Shown: positions 16,673-25,501 of the stretch, piece by piece | Layout: every line of letters starts with the position of its first letter | Position numbering within the stretch: position 1 is the first letter of the stretch | NCBI RefSeq assembly: GCF_000387765.1 | Contig: NZ_ARZA01000287.1 | Location: 1-55,588 of the forward strand | Reading direction: 5' to 3' | Source of the DNA: Caldisalinibacter kiritimatiensis | GTDB lineage: Bacteria; Bacillota; Clostridia; Tissierellales; Caldisalinibacteraceae | DNA: 55,588 bases | Notes under the pieces: model-generated | Database searches by the model: none | What the model was told of the DNA's origin: nothing | The model's input: only the letters and a program-made list of their open reading frames with translations | Translations under genes and position numbers: made by a program

Positions 16673-17845
16673 TTATTCAAAGGTCCCTTTAACAAATACC
16701 TGTTTATTCCTTATCATTACCTTACCTAATGCTATTACTGTATCAATACTTAAATCATCTTTATCAAGTAATACTATATCTGCGTCTTTATTCTCTTTAA
16801 TATATCCTTTATTATGTAGCTTTAATATGTTAGCTGGATTTGAGGTTATAACCTTAATGGCATCCTCTATTTTCAATCCATCTTCCAATATACCTGCTCT
16901 TACAGCTTCATATAATGATGTAACTTTACCTACTTGAAGTCCTATATATTCTCCATCTTCATTAAAGTCTGGTAAGCTTCCCTGTCCATCTGAGGTTAAT
17001 GTAATGTTGTTAATTGATACTCCGTTTTCTAACATTGTTTTTATTGCAGTACCACACTTAACTTCTCCTTCTTCTAAAAACTTATCTGTAGTGCTAGTTG
17101 TAAAATCTACATAGCCACCTTTTTTTGCATATTCTATTGCATCTTCAAATAAATATGGGTTTCTGTTCATATGAGTTGGCATAAACTGAGTTATAGGTAT
17201 TTCTGTATTTTCTATAACTTCATATAAAATATTTAATGTATCTTTACTGTCTCCCATATGAATATTTACCACTCCTGCTTTTCCTGATAACATTCCACCT
17301 ACTCTTGCAGCAGCTGCTAGCTTAGCTACATCTTCCCAAATCGGTTGAGATGACCTATGGTCAGCTAAAGCAATCTCTCCAACACCTATTATTTTATCTA
17401 TTAAAATGATATCATCCTGTACACTACCTGTTATTGTTCTCACTGGGATTTGATATGAACCTGTATGTACATAGCATGTAATACCTTCCTCTTCTAACCC
17501 TCTAGCCTTTGCCAATAAATTAGACATAGTTCTTGTTGTTCCATCAGTACCTAAAACTCCAATAACTGTAGTAACTCCTCCAATTGTTATATCAGTTAAC
17601 TGTATTTCTGGAGTCCTTGTTTTAAAACTTCCTTCACCCCCACCTCCGCATATATGAACATGGGAATCAATAAAACCTGGTACAACAAATTTACCTTTAG
17701 CATCAATAACCTCTATGTCTACAAAGTCTTTTGGTACGCTAATATCATCTGCAACATACCCTATTTTATTTCCTGTAATTAGTATATCTTTTTTTCCTAT
17801 ATAATCTGGATTATATACTTCACCATTCTTAATCAACTTTAACAT
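16673..17845 (-). CDS. iadA: Beta-aspartyl (isoaspartyl) dipeptidase
   Basis: 390 aa amidohydrolase-family enzyme that splits beta-aspartyl dipeptides formed by isoaspartate damage. The two-metal site is visible: HxH in FIDSHVHICGGGGEGSF, the region GEIALADHRS, NIHMGD, the His in QFMPTHMNRNP, and the catalytic Asp of LTSDGQGSLP. ATG 17845 is chosen over the adjoining GTG 17848 because the spacing to GGGGAG is better. It has a sigma-54 promoter with an upstream activator site and ends at its own terminator. Together with yfcC it forms a small peptide/aspartate-use regulon. Confidence 0.94.
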   Translation of the reverse strand: MLKLIKNGEVYNPDYIGKKDILITGNKIGYVADDISVPKDFVDIEVIDAKGKFVVPGFIDSHVHICGGGGEGSFKTRTPEIQLTDITIGGVTTVIGVLGTDGTTRTMSNLLAKARGLEEEGITCYVHTGSYQIPVRTITGSVQDDIILIDKIIGVGEIALADHRSSQPIWEDVAKLAAAARVGGMLSGKAGVVNIHMGDSKDTLNILYEVIENTEIPITQFMPTHMNRNPYLFEDAIEYAKKGGYVDFTTSTTDKFLEEGEVKCGTAIKTMLENGVSINNITLTSDGQGSLPDFNEDGEYIGLQVGKVTSLYEAVRAGILEDGLKIEDAIKVITSNPANILKLHNKGYIKENKDADIVLLDKDDLSIDTVIALGKVMIRNKQVFVKGTFE

Positions 17846-17912
17846 CACAAATCTCCCCTCTATATTAATTAATTTATGTTCTTACTATAGGTATTCTTAT
17901 ATTAATTCAATA

Positions 17913-17930
17913 TTGCATTTTTCATGCCAA
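17913..17930 (-). promoter_or_regulatory. Sigma-54 promoter of iadA
   Basis: The minus strand reads TTGGCATGAAAAATGCAA, with GG and GC 10 nt apart. The -12 GC lies about 70 nt before the ATG. Confidence 0.9.
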
Positions 17931-17975
17931 CGCCATATCATGCTACTTACTCTCATTCACAAATATAAAATTAAC

Positions 17976-18024
17976 TAAATGGTAATATTTTGGGTGCCAT
18001 TTATGGTTGAAATTTGCCATTAAA
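17976..18024. promoter_or_regulatory. Candidate activator-binding sites (UAS) for iadA
   Basis: Four half sites are in alternating orientation: TAAATGGTAA (17976), TGCCATTTA (17995), TATGGTTGA (18002) and TTTGCCATTAAA (18013). They match the ATGG/CCAT inverted repeat upstream of yfcC and sit 45-95 nt above the -24 element, a usual place for enhancer sites. Confidence 0.6.
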
Positions 18025-18060
18025 AAACTAAAGCAGCCCAACTGGGCTGCTTTAGTTTTT
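18023..18060 (-). terminator. Intrinsic terminator of adhE
   Basis: AAAAACTAAAGCAGCCCA / TGGGCTGCTTTAGTTTTT, an 18-bp perfect stem overlapping the adhE stop codon, with flanking A/T runs. Confidence 0.88.
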
Positions 18061-20671
18061 ACTTAGTTTTGCTTTTATCTACTTTTCCGTATGCTTTCTT
18101 GTAAATCTCAGCTAATTCTGCAACAAGAGGTAATCTTGGATTTGCTGTTGTACACTGATCTTCAAAAGCTCTATCTGCAAGTTTTTCAATTTTAGCAAAG
18201 TATTCTTTTTCTTCAATTCCACATTCTTTTACTGTCATTGGCATATTTAACTCTTTCATTAATCCTTTAATTGCTTCAATTAATGACTTAACACCTTCTT
18301 CTACTGTATCAGCTTTAAGACCTAATGCTTTAGCTATCTCAGCATACTTCTTATGTGCAATAAATTCTTTATATTTAGGGAATGCAGTAAACTTACTTGG
18401 TTTAGTTGCATTATATTCAATCACGTGAGGTAATAGTATAGCATTTGCTCTACCATGTGGTATATGGAACTCTCCACCTAACTTATGAGCTAAAGAGTGG
18501 TTTATTCCTAAGAATGCATTTGTGAATGCCATACCAGCCATACATGATGCATTGTGCATTTTTTCTCTTGCTACTTTGTCGCTTCCATTCTTATATGCTC
18601 TAGGTAAATATTCAAACACTAATTTTATAGCCTTTAAAGCTAATGCATCTGTAAAATCAGTAGCCATAACCGATACATACGCTTCGATTGCATGTGTCAA
18701 TACATCCATTCCAGTATCAGCAGTAACGCTTTGTGGTACTGTCATAACAAAATCTGGGTCTAATATGGCAACATCTGGAGTTAATTCGTAATCTGCTAGA
18801 GGATATTTTACGTTATTCTTTTTATCTGTTATTACAGTAAATGCTGTAACTTCTGATCCTGTACCTGAAGTAGTTGGTATAGCTACCATTTTAGCAAGCT
18901 TACCTAATTTAGGGAACTTGAATGTTCTCTTTCTGATATCCATGAATTTAAGTTTTAATGCATTAAAGTCTAGCTTTGGATGTTCATAGAATAGCCACAT
19001 ACCCTTAGCTGCGTCGATAGCAGAACCTCCACCTAAGGCAATTATTGTATCTGGTTTGAAATCTCTCATCATCTCTGCACCCTTAATAACAGTTTCAACT
19101 GAAGGGTCTGGCTCTACGTCTGAGAATATTTCTATTTGTACTGCATTCATTCTTTTCTTTAAATGGTACATAACTTTATCCACATATCCTAGTTGTACCA
19201 TTACTTTATCTGTTACTATAACAACTTTATTTACATTTGGCATTTTAGTTAAATATTGAATTGATCCAAACTCATGATATATCTTGTGTGGTACTTTAAA
19301 CCATTGCATATTGACTCTTCTTTTAGCAACTTTTTTAACGTTAATTAAGTTTACTGCTGACACATTATCAGTAGTTGAATTGTTACCCATAGTTCCACAT
19401 CCTAATGTTAATGATGGTATATTTCTATTATATATATCTCCTATAGCTCCATGAGTAGAAGGTGCATTTACTATTAATCTACCTGCCTGAACCTTTTCAG
19501 CAAACTCAGTAATAATGTCATCATCATTTGAATGAATAACTGCTGAATGTCCTAATCCTCCAAACTCTGTCATTTCTATAGACCTCTTGATTCCTTCTTT
19601 ATAGTCTTTTACTTTATAGCAAGCTAACACTGGGCTTAATTTTTCTCTAGATAATGGATATTTAGGTCCTACCCCTTCTAATTCTGCAATTAAAATTTTT
19701 GTATCTTTAGGTACATTTATTCCTGCCATTTTAGCAATTGTATAAGCACTTTGACCAACTATTGCTGGGTTTATAGAGTCCTTTTCTTTGTTGATAGCTA
19801 CTTCTTCTAATTTCTTGATTTCATCTTTACTTAAGAAATAGCAATTATATTCTTTCATTAAATGAACTACATTGTGATATATAGCTTCATCTATGATTAC
19901 AGCTTGCTCTGAAGCACAAATCATACCGTTGTCAAATGTTTTAGAAAGTATTAAATCCGTTACTGCCTGTCTAATATCTGCTGTCTTTTCTATATAGCAA
20001 GGTACGTTACCTGCACCTACGCCAAGGGCTGGTTTTCCTGATGAATATGCTGACTTAACCATCCCTGGTCCACCTGTTGCTAGTATCAAAGATACCCCTT
20101 CATGTGTCATAAGTGAATTAGTAGCCTCTATTGAAGGCTCTTCTATCCATTGGATACAGTTTTCTGGAGCTCCTGCTTTAATAGCAGCATCCCTTACTAT
20201 CCTTGCAGCCTCTGCAGAGCATTTTTGAGCTGAAGGATGGAAACTAAATATGATAGGATTTCTTGTTTTCATTGCTATAATTGCTTTAAACATAGTAGTA
20301 GAAGTAGGATTTGTTACAGGAGTAACTCCAGCTATAACTCCTATAGACTCTGCAACTAGTGAATAACCTTCTTCATTATTTTCTTCTATAACCCCTACTG
20401 TTTTATCGTATTTTATACTATGGTATATATATTCTGTAGCAAAAATGTTCTTAGTCGCTTTATCCTCATATACTCCTTTATTTGTTTCCTCTACGGCTAT
20501 TTTTGCTAGATACATATGCTTATCTAATCCAGCTAATGCCATTTCTTTAACAATATTATCGATTTGATCTTGGTCTAACTCCATGAACTCTTCTCTAGCT
20601 TTATTAGCTTTAGCAACTAACTCATCAATTCTGTCTTTAACATTCTTTTTTTGTTGTACCTTTTGTGCCAT
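18059..20671 (-). CDS. adhE: Bifunctional acetaldehyde-CoA / alcohol dehydrogenase
   Basis: 870 aa, full length for AdhE. It converts acetyl-CoA to acetaldehyde and ethanol using two NADH; the family forms spirosomes. Residues 1-440 are the CoA-acylating aldehyde dehydrogenase with catalytic C252 (NGMICASEQ) and GVGAGNVPCYIE. Residues about 465-870 are the iron-dependent alcohol dehydrogenase with GGGSAIDAAKGMW and the Fe-binding set in GINHSLAHKLGGEFHIPHG. ATG follows CGGGAGGGT. A promoter overlapped by a Rex-like operator lies directly upstream, so expression probably follows the NADH/NAD+ ratio. Confidence 0.97.
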   Translation of the reverse strand: MAQKVQQKKNVKDRIDELVAKANKAREEFMELDQDQIDNIVKEMALAGLDKHMYLAKIAVEETNKGVYEDKATKNIFATEYIYHSIKYDKTVGVIEENNEEGYSLVAESIGVIAGVTPVTNPTSTTMFKAIIAMKTRNPIIFSFHPSAQKCSAEAARIVRDAAIKAGAPENCIQWIEEPSIEATNSLMTHEGVSLILATGGPGMVKSAYSSGKPALGVGAGNVPCYIEKTADIRQAVTDLILSKTFDNGMICASEQAVIIDEAIYHNVVHLMKEYNCYFLSKDEIKKLEEVAINKEKDSINPAIVGQSAYTIAKMAGINVPKDTKILIAELEGVGPKYPLSREKLSPVLACYKVKDYKEGIKRSIEMTEFGGLGHSAVIHSNDDDIITEFAEKVQAGRLIVNAPSTHGAIGDIYNRNIPSLTLGCGTMGNNSTTDNVSAVNLINVKKVAKRRVNMQWFKVPHKIYHEFGSIQYLTKMPNVNKVVIVTDKVMVQLGYVDKVMYHLKKRMNAVQIEIFSDVEPDPSVETVIKGAEMMRDFKPDTIIALGGGSAIDAAKGMWLFYEHPKLDFNALKLKFMDIRKRTFKFPKLGKLAKMVAIPTTSGTGSEVTAFTVITDKKNNVKYPLADYELTPDVAILDPDFVMTVPQSVTADTGMDVLTHAIEAYVSVMATDFTDALALKAIKLVFEYLPRAYKNGSDKVAREKMHNASCMAGMAFTNAFLGINHSLAHKLGGEFHIPHGRANAILLPHVIEYNATKPSKFTAFPKYKEFIAHKKYAEIAKALGLKADTVEEGVKSLIEAIKGLMKELNMPMTVKECGIEEKEYFAKIEKLADRAFEDQCTTANPRLPLVAELAEIYKKAYGKVDKSKTK

Positions 20672-20690
20672 ATATGACCCTCCCGAAACT

Positions 20691-20748
20691 TTGTTATTTA
20701 TTTAACATTATTCGTTTATATTTTAACAATGCAATAAATGTCAGTCAA
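20691..20748 (-). promoter_or_regulatory. adhE promoter with two Rex-like operators
   Basis: The minus strand reads TTGACT (20743-20748), 17-nt spacer, TAAAAT (20720-20725). A Rex-like site (plus TCGTTTA-TATT-TTAACAA, 20712-20729) covers the -10. A second (TTGTTAT-TTAT-TTAACAT, 20691-20708) lies just past the start site. Each matches TTGTTAANNNNTTAACAA at 12 of 14 fixed positions by my count. Confidence 0.7.
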
Positions 20749-20871
20749 ACTATATCTGTATAATTATAAGTTAGAAATCGAGAGGGAAAATGTTTTATTT
20801 TTAATTTCACTTCTTTAGTTGATATTTTTTGGATGTATTAAGGTTAATTTAACAGTATTTTGATTATATTG

Positions 20872-20889
20872 GTGTTAAATTATTAACAA
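20872..20889. promoter_or_regulatory. Distal Rex-like operator upstream of adhE
   Basis: GTGTTAAATTATTAACAA matches 13 of 14 fixed positions of the Rex consensus, the best site in the region. It lies about 125 nt above the adhE -35. The stretch 20749-21106 otherwise holds no gene; a palindrome AAAGTATATACTTT is at 21037-21050 before the next gene. Confidence 0.6.
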
Positions 20890-21106
20890 TTTTAATGCTA
20901 ATGTAAACTTTTCCTAGGACTATAAAATTATATTTAGTACCATTAGACATATTTAAATAGATAAATAGTAGCACTATATTTGAGGTCTGCTTCCCATAGA
21001 TTTTTAACTAATTTTTATATAAATTATAAATAAGAAAAAGTATATACTTTTATATTAATTATTAAAGTATATAACTCCTAGGAAGAACATATAAGGGGTG
21101 ATATAA

Positions 21107-21328
21107 ATGCAAAGGGGTATATGTGAATCCTGTGGAACATTTTATATAAAAAGGCATGAAACTCAATCTATGTGTGATACTTGTACACAACAATATGAAA
21201 AGGTAAGAAACTATATATTTAATAATAATCCAGCTACAATAATGAGTATATATTTAGACACTAGAGTACCAATTAAATTAATTAATCAATTCATAAATAA
21301 AGAGAAAATCGCTTTTGCTGACAGATAA
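21107..21328 (+). CDS. Small zinc-finger protein, YvyF-like
   Basis: 73 aa. Two CxxC pairs (CESCGTFYI and CDTCTQQY, residues about 5-28) form a zinc ribbon, followed by a helical region (TIMSIYLDTRVPIKLINQF) that may be a degenerate helix-turn-helix. The layout resembles the flagellar-operon protein YvyF (TIGR03826), but no flagellar gene is nearby. ATG follows AAGGGGTGA. Function unknown; the YvyF comparison is from memory. Confidence 0.7.
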   Translation: MQRGICESCGTFYIKRHETQSMCDTCTQQYEKVRNYIFNNNPATIMSIYLDTRVPIKLINQFINKEKIAFADR

Positions 21329-21344
21329 TAATATAATAATTTTT

Positions 21345-21407
21345 ATAAGAGTCTTTCCTTTAACGCCAACCTAGTGCTTATTTGATAATATATGAAAAGA
21401 CTCTTAT
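21345..21407. terminator. Long-loop hairpin between convergent genes
   Basis: ATAAGAGTCTTT / AAAGACTCTTAT form a 12-bp perfect stem with a loop of about 39 nt. T-rich DNA follows on both sides. It lies between the zinc-finger gene and the convergent helicase gene, so a two-way terminator is the simplest reading. The long loop is unusual. Confidence 0.5.
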
Positions 21408-21447
21408 ATTTATTGATTTTTTCTTAAAATAATTTTATTCTAAAAAA

Positions 21448-23031
21448 TTATTTTCTATTAGCCAGCTCAATGTTAACCTTTTGACCTTTTATAGTATTAT
21501 TTTTCATACTATTTAATACTTGCTTTCCATACTCTTTAGGTACCTCTACAAATGTATATTTATCGTGTATATCAATACTTCCAATTAAATTTCCTGGAAT
21601 TTCAGCATTATCTGATATTGCTCCAACTACATCACCTGGTCTTATTTTTTTCTTTTTACCAACATTAATGAATAATCTTACCATATCGGACTCTACTTTA
21701 TTATCATCTAACTGCAACTTATTATCTTCACTTTTTTCTTGACCTTTTCCCATAGTCATTTTTAATAGTGCAGCAGCTATATCAATAGCTGTATAGTCAT
21801 CGTCTAAAAGCTTTTCAATATTACTAATTTCATTACTTAAATTTTCATTTTCAATAATGTGTATTATTTTATCTAGTATAATTGACGCTTTGCTTTCTTC
21901 CACCTCTCTAATAGAAGGTATTCGTTCCCTTTTTATCTTTGTTTTTGTATATTTCTGTATGTTTTTTAGCTTATATATTTCTTTACCTACAACAAATGTA
22001 AAAGCTTTACCAGTTCGTCCAGCTCTACCTGTACGTCCAATTCTATGAACATAATATTCTTCATCCTGTGGTACATCATAATTAAATACTATTTCTATAT
22101 CATCCACATCTATACCCCTAGCAGCTACATCTGTTGCAACTAAAATCTCTGTATTTCCCATTCTAAAACTATTCATAACTCTATCCCTTTGTCGCTGCTT
22201 CATATCACCATGAAGACCATCTGCAAAATATCCTCTTCCCTGTAATCGAAGCACTAATTCATCTACCTGCTTTTTTGTGTTACAAAATACTAATGATAAT
22301 TTGGGGTTGTGTATATCTATCAATCGAGTTAAAACTTCGAATTTATTTCTTTGTTTCATCTCAAAATAGTATTGTTCTATACTTGGTACAGTTAAGTTTT
22401 TATGAACTACTTTTATAAACTCAGGCTTATTTTGGTATGTTTTAGCTATTTGTAAAATAGCTTTTGGCATTGTAGCTGAAAATAAAATAGTTTGCCTATC
22501 TTTTGGTGTAGCTTTTAAAATTGTTTCTATATCTTCTCTAAATCCCATATTTAACATCTCATCTGCTTCATCAAGTACTGCCAACCTTAAATTAGTCATT
22601 TTTAATGTTTTTCGTCTCATATGGTCCATAACACGACCTGGAGTCCCTATAACTATCTGAACTCCTCTTTTTAAAGCATGTATTTGCCGGTTAATTGGCT
22701 GACCTCCATAAATAGGCAAAATTTTAATCTTTTTCATATATTTTGCTAGTCTTTTTATTTCTTCAGCAACTTGGATTGCTAATTCCCTAGTAGGACATAA
22801 AACTAAAGCCTGTATGTTCTTGTTATTAGCATCTATCATCTCTAAAATAGGAATTCCAAATGATGCTGTTTTCCCTGTACCCGTTTGTGCCTGCCCCACT
22901 ATATCTTTGCCTTCTAGAATTTGAGGTATAGATTTAGTTTGAATTGGTGTTGCCTCCTCAAATCCCATATCTTTAATCGCTCTCTTTAGCTTTGATGATA
23001 TTTGTAGATTGTCAAATTGTACTGTTTTCAT
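21448..23031 (-). CDS. DEAD-box RNA helicase with DbpA-type RNA-binding domain
   Basis: 527 aa. All helicase motifs are intact: AQTGTGKT (I), PTRELA (Ia), GTPGR (Ib), DEAD in VLDEADEML (II), SATMP (III), VFCNTKKQVDEL (IV), VATDVAARGID (V) and HRIGRTGRAG (VI). Residues about 450-527 form a DbpA/CsdA RNA-recognition domain (LFINVGKKKKIRPGDVVGAI). Such proteins act in ribosome assembly or mRNA turnover, often in the cold. It is similar to CshA/DeaD/DbpA; I do not assign one name. ATG follows AGAGGT. A promoter and a terminator hairpin lie directly upstream, so the gene is probably attenuated. Confidence 0.94.
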   Translation of the reverse strand: MKTVQFDNLQISSKLKRAIKDMGFEEATPIQTKSIPQILEGKDIVGQAQTGTGKTASFGIPILEMIDANNKNIQALVLCPTRELAIQVAEEIKRLAKYMKKIKILPIYGGQPINRQIHALKRGVQIVIGTPGRVMDHMRRKTLKMTNLRLAVLDEADEMLNMGFREDIETILKATPKDRQTILFSATMPKAILQIAKTYQNKPEFIKVVHKNLTVPSIEQYYFEMKQRNKFEVLTRLIDIHNPKLSLVFCNTKKQVDELVLRLQGRGYFADGLHGDMKQRQRDRVMNSFRMGNTEILVATDVAARGIDVDDIEIVFNYDVPQDEEYYVHRIGRTGRAGRTGKAFTFVVGKEIYKLKNIQKYTKTKIKRERIPSIREVEESKASIILDKIIHIIENENLSNEISNIEKLLDDDYTAIDIAAALLKMTMGKGQEKSEDNKLQLDDNKVESDMVRLFINVGKKKKIRPGDVVGAISDNAEIPGNLIGSIDIHDKYTFVEVPKEYGKQVLNSMKNNTIKGQKVNIELANRK

Positions 23032-23059
23032 TTAATTACCTCTCTTTTCATTAATTAAT

Positions 23060-23099
23060 AAAAAAGCCGTGAATGAATACTATTCATTCACAGCTTTTT
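23060..23099 (-). terminator. Leader terminator (attenuator candidate) of helicase gene
   Basis: An 18-bp stem (arms 23061-23078 and 23082-23099, one G-U pair, loop of 3) is followed by six T on the minus strand. It lies between the helicase promoter and the helicase start, only about 30 nt before the ATG. No alternative antiterminator fold was obvious to me. Confidence 0.7.
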
Positions 23100-23128
23100 A
23101 AACTATTTATTGTATAGTATTTAATCTT

Positions 23129-23157
23129 ATTATACAGCATTTCATATATAATCTCAA
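23129..23157 (-). promoter_or_regulatory. Sigma-A promoter of helicase gene
   Basis: The minus strand reads TTGAGA, 17-nt spacer, TATAAT (23129-23134). The predicted start is near 23122, giving a leader of about 90 nt that contains the terminator hairpin. Confidence 0.75.
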
Positions 23158-23287
23158 ATTATTGAAATTTTATATACTCAATACCTACTTAACTTTAATT
23201 TTAATTTCCTTTTCTATAATATTGAGATAATGGGTTGTTTTTAAGGTGATTGGATTTTGACATTCTTTCCACTGGAATCTTTAAATC

Positions 23288-23321
23288 AAATGAGTCAAGG
23301 GACTGTCCCCCTGACTCATTT
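23288..23321 (-). terminator. Hairpin at the end of the chemosensory operon
   Basis: TGAGTCA / TGACTCA arms with an inner AGGGACTGTCCCC stem. The stop codon of the GGDEF-EAL gene lies inside one arm. The GGGACTGTCCC core resembles short intergenic repeats common in Clostridia. The T run on the minus strand is weak. Confidence 0.5.
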
Positions 23322-25460
23322 TTGTAAAAAGTTTTTATAATAAATCTTTTCTACCTCATTTAATTTTAATGGCTTACTGAATAAATACCCTTGGATATAG
23401 TCACAGTTGCCCTTTCTTAGTCTTTTATACTGCTCCATTCTCTCTATTCCTTCTGCTACAACCTTTAGCTTTAAGCTATGGGCAAGGGTGATTAGACTAT
23501 CCATCACCTTAATATTTTCCATTTCCAAAAACTTATCAATTAAGCATTTATCAAGTTTAATTTTATCTACGGGTATGAATGTTAAGTAATTGAAGGATGA
23601 ATAACCTGTCCCAAAATCATCTAGAGATAGACTAACACCTAAATCCTTTAATTGATTGAGGATTTTTATAGTTTCTACTTGATTTTTTACTAATACCCTC
23701 TCGGTAATTTCAATTTCAAGATATGATAGCTCAACACCATATTCATCTAATACTCCTTTTAAAAATTTTAAAAGGTTATTGTCATAAAGCTGTTTAGGTG
23801 ATAGGTTTATGGCTATTGGCTTTAGTTCCCGTCCTTCTTTCTTCCATTGACTTAACTGTCTTACTGCTTCTTTTATAACAAATTTTCCTATAGATAAAAT
23901 TAAATCTGACCTTTCTGCTATTGGTATAAATATTGCCGGAGAAATATTTTTGTCTTTAAGTCTTAAAAGTGCCTCAAAGGATGCTACATCTCCAGTATGT
24001 GTATTTATAATAGGTTGATATACTAAATTAAAGTCTTCATTTGAAATAGCCTTTCTGATAATAGTTTCTACTTCTATTTTTTCATTAAACTGATTCATCA
24101 TTTCCTGATTGAAAAAAGTATATCTGTTTTTGCCTGTTATTTTAGCTTGATACATCGATATATCTGCCCTCATTAATATATCATCTATAGTGTTGCTATC
24201 ATTAGGATATCGAACAATACCGATACTTGCTGAAATAGAGTCTTCAATCTCAGTTATTACAATATTATGTTGTAACGCTAATAGTATATTATCTGCATAC
24301 TCTTCAAGCTCAATAGGGTCATCTTGATTTTTTATAAGTATTAAGAACTCATCTCCCCCAAAACGAAATACAGTCATTTTGTCTTCAGCTATATCAACTA
24401 AAATCCCAGCAACCTTTTTAATCAGTTCATCCCCATATGCATGACCTAAAGAATCATTTACTTTTTTAAAATTATCTAAATCAAGTAACATTACTGTTCC
24501 CTTTTTGTTGTTTTCAATTTCTTCTTTTAAAATATCTATAAATTTTCTTCTATTAGGCAAATGGGTTAATGAGTCGTGATAGGCAAGAAACTTAATCTTT
24601 TCCTCTTGCTTTCTTATTTGACTGATTTCTACCAATACACCATGTAACGCCTTTACGTCTCCATCTCTATTTGTTACACCTTTACCACTAACCAAAAACC
24701 ATCTTACTTTCCCGTCTTTGTCTATAATACGGACTTGACAATAAATCTGCTCCTTTTCTCCCCTTTTATACCTTTTGTAATCCCGTAATAGTACATTTTT
24801 ATCTTCAGGTACAACAACTTTGTCTAACACTTCATAAATATTACTGGTCTCATCAAGATCTATGGATACTAATTTTGCAAAGTTCTCAGATAGATATACC
24901 CTTTCATCCTCTGCATCTACTTCCCAAATACCACTATCTATACCTTTAATAGCAATCTCATATTTTTGTTTTAATTCTTCTAAATACTCAGTATACCTTT
25001 GTATTTCTGCATACTGGGTTTGTAGTTCTTCTTCTCCGGCTATTAATTGATGTACAATTGCCTCTAAGTCCTCATTCACCAACTCTAATTCCTCTTTATA
25101 TCTAATTTTTTCTGTTATGTCTGTATAAATTGCATATCCACCCTCTATTTGGTTTCCCACTCTTACTAAAATCCCTCTTATATTTACATATATAGGGTCT
25201 TCTGTCTTTTTATATCTAATATCTTCAACATCTACTATACCTTTTCTAAATAGTTCAATAGTTTTTTCCTTTGCCTTATTTCTTTTCTCAACAGGCATAA
25301 CCATATCATCTAAGTCCTTCCCGATACATTCTTCATAGGAATATCCAAAGAGTTTAACAAATGTTTTATTAACCTCTAATATTTTATAGTCTTTATCAAA
25401 ATAGACAATACCATCAGGGCTATTTTGGAAGAGTACTTGATATCTTTTTTGTATTTCCAT
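23316..25460 (-). CDS. PAS-PAS-GGDEF-EAL c-di-GMP enzyme
   Basis: 714 aa, soluble. PAS 1 is about residues 1-115 (FQNSPDGIVYFDKDYKILEV), followed by a short coiled coil, PAS 2 about 165-285, GGDEF about 295-455 and EAL about 465-712. The cyclase signature RFGGDEF is intact, but the RxxD inhibitory site five residues before it is not present (EDKM there). The phosphodiesterase motifs EALLR, EITERV, DDFGTGYSS and VVAEGIE are all present, so it may make or break c-di-GMP. ATG follows AAGGTGG. It is the last gene of the chemosensory operon, 41 nt after the phosphatase/kinase fusion. Confidence 0.93.
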   Translation of the reverse strand: MEIQKRYQVLFQNSPDGIVYFDKDYKILEVNKTFVKLFGYSYEECIGKDLDDMVMPVEKRNKAKEKTIELFRKGIVDVEDIRYKKTEDPIYVNIRGILVRVGNQIEGGYAIYTDITEKIRYKEELELVNEDLEAIVHQLIAGEEELQTQYAEIQRYTEYLEELKQKYEIAIKGIDSGIWEVDAEDERVYLSENFAKLVSIDLDETSNIYEVLDKVVVPEDKNVLLRDYKRYKRGEKEQIYCQVRIIDKDGKVRWFLVSGKGVTNRDGDVKALHGVLVEISQIRKQEEKIKFLAYHDSLTHLPNRRKFIDILKEEIENNKKGTVMLLDLDNFKKVNDSLGHAYGDELIKKVAGILVDIAEDKMTVFRFGGDEFLILIKNQDDPIELEEYADNILLALQHNIVITEIEDSISASIGIVRYPNDSNTIDDILMRADISMYQAKITGKNRYTFFNQEMMNQFNEKIEVETIIRKAISNEDFNLVYQPIINTHTGDVASFEALLRLKDKNISPAIFIPIAERSDLILSIGKFVIKEAVRQLSQWKKEGRELKPIAINLSPKQLYDNNLLKFLKGVLDEYGVELSYLEIEITERVLVKNQVETIKILNQLKDLGVSLSLDDFGTGYSSFNYLTFIPVDKIKLDKCLIDKFLEMENIKVMDSLITLAHSLKLKVVAEGIERMEQYKRLRKGNCDYIQGYLFSKPLKLNEVEKIYYKNFLQK

Positions 25461-25501
25461 GTTAAGATTCCACCTTTACTTTAAACTTTATAAACAGTAA
25501 A

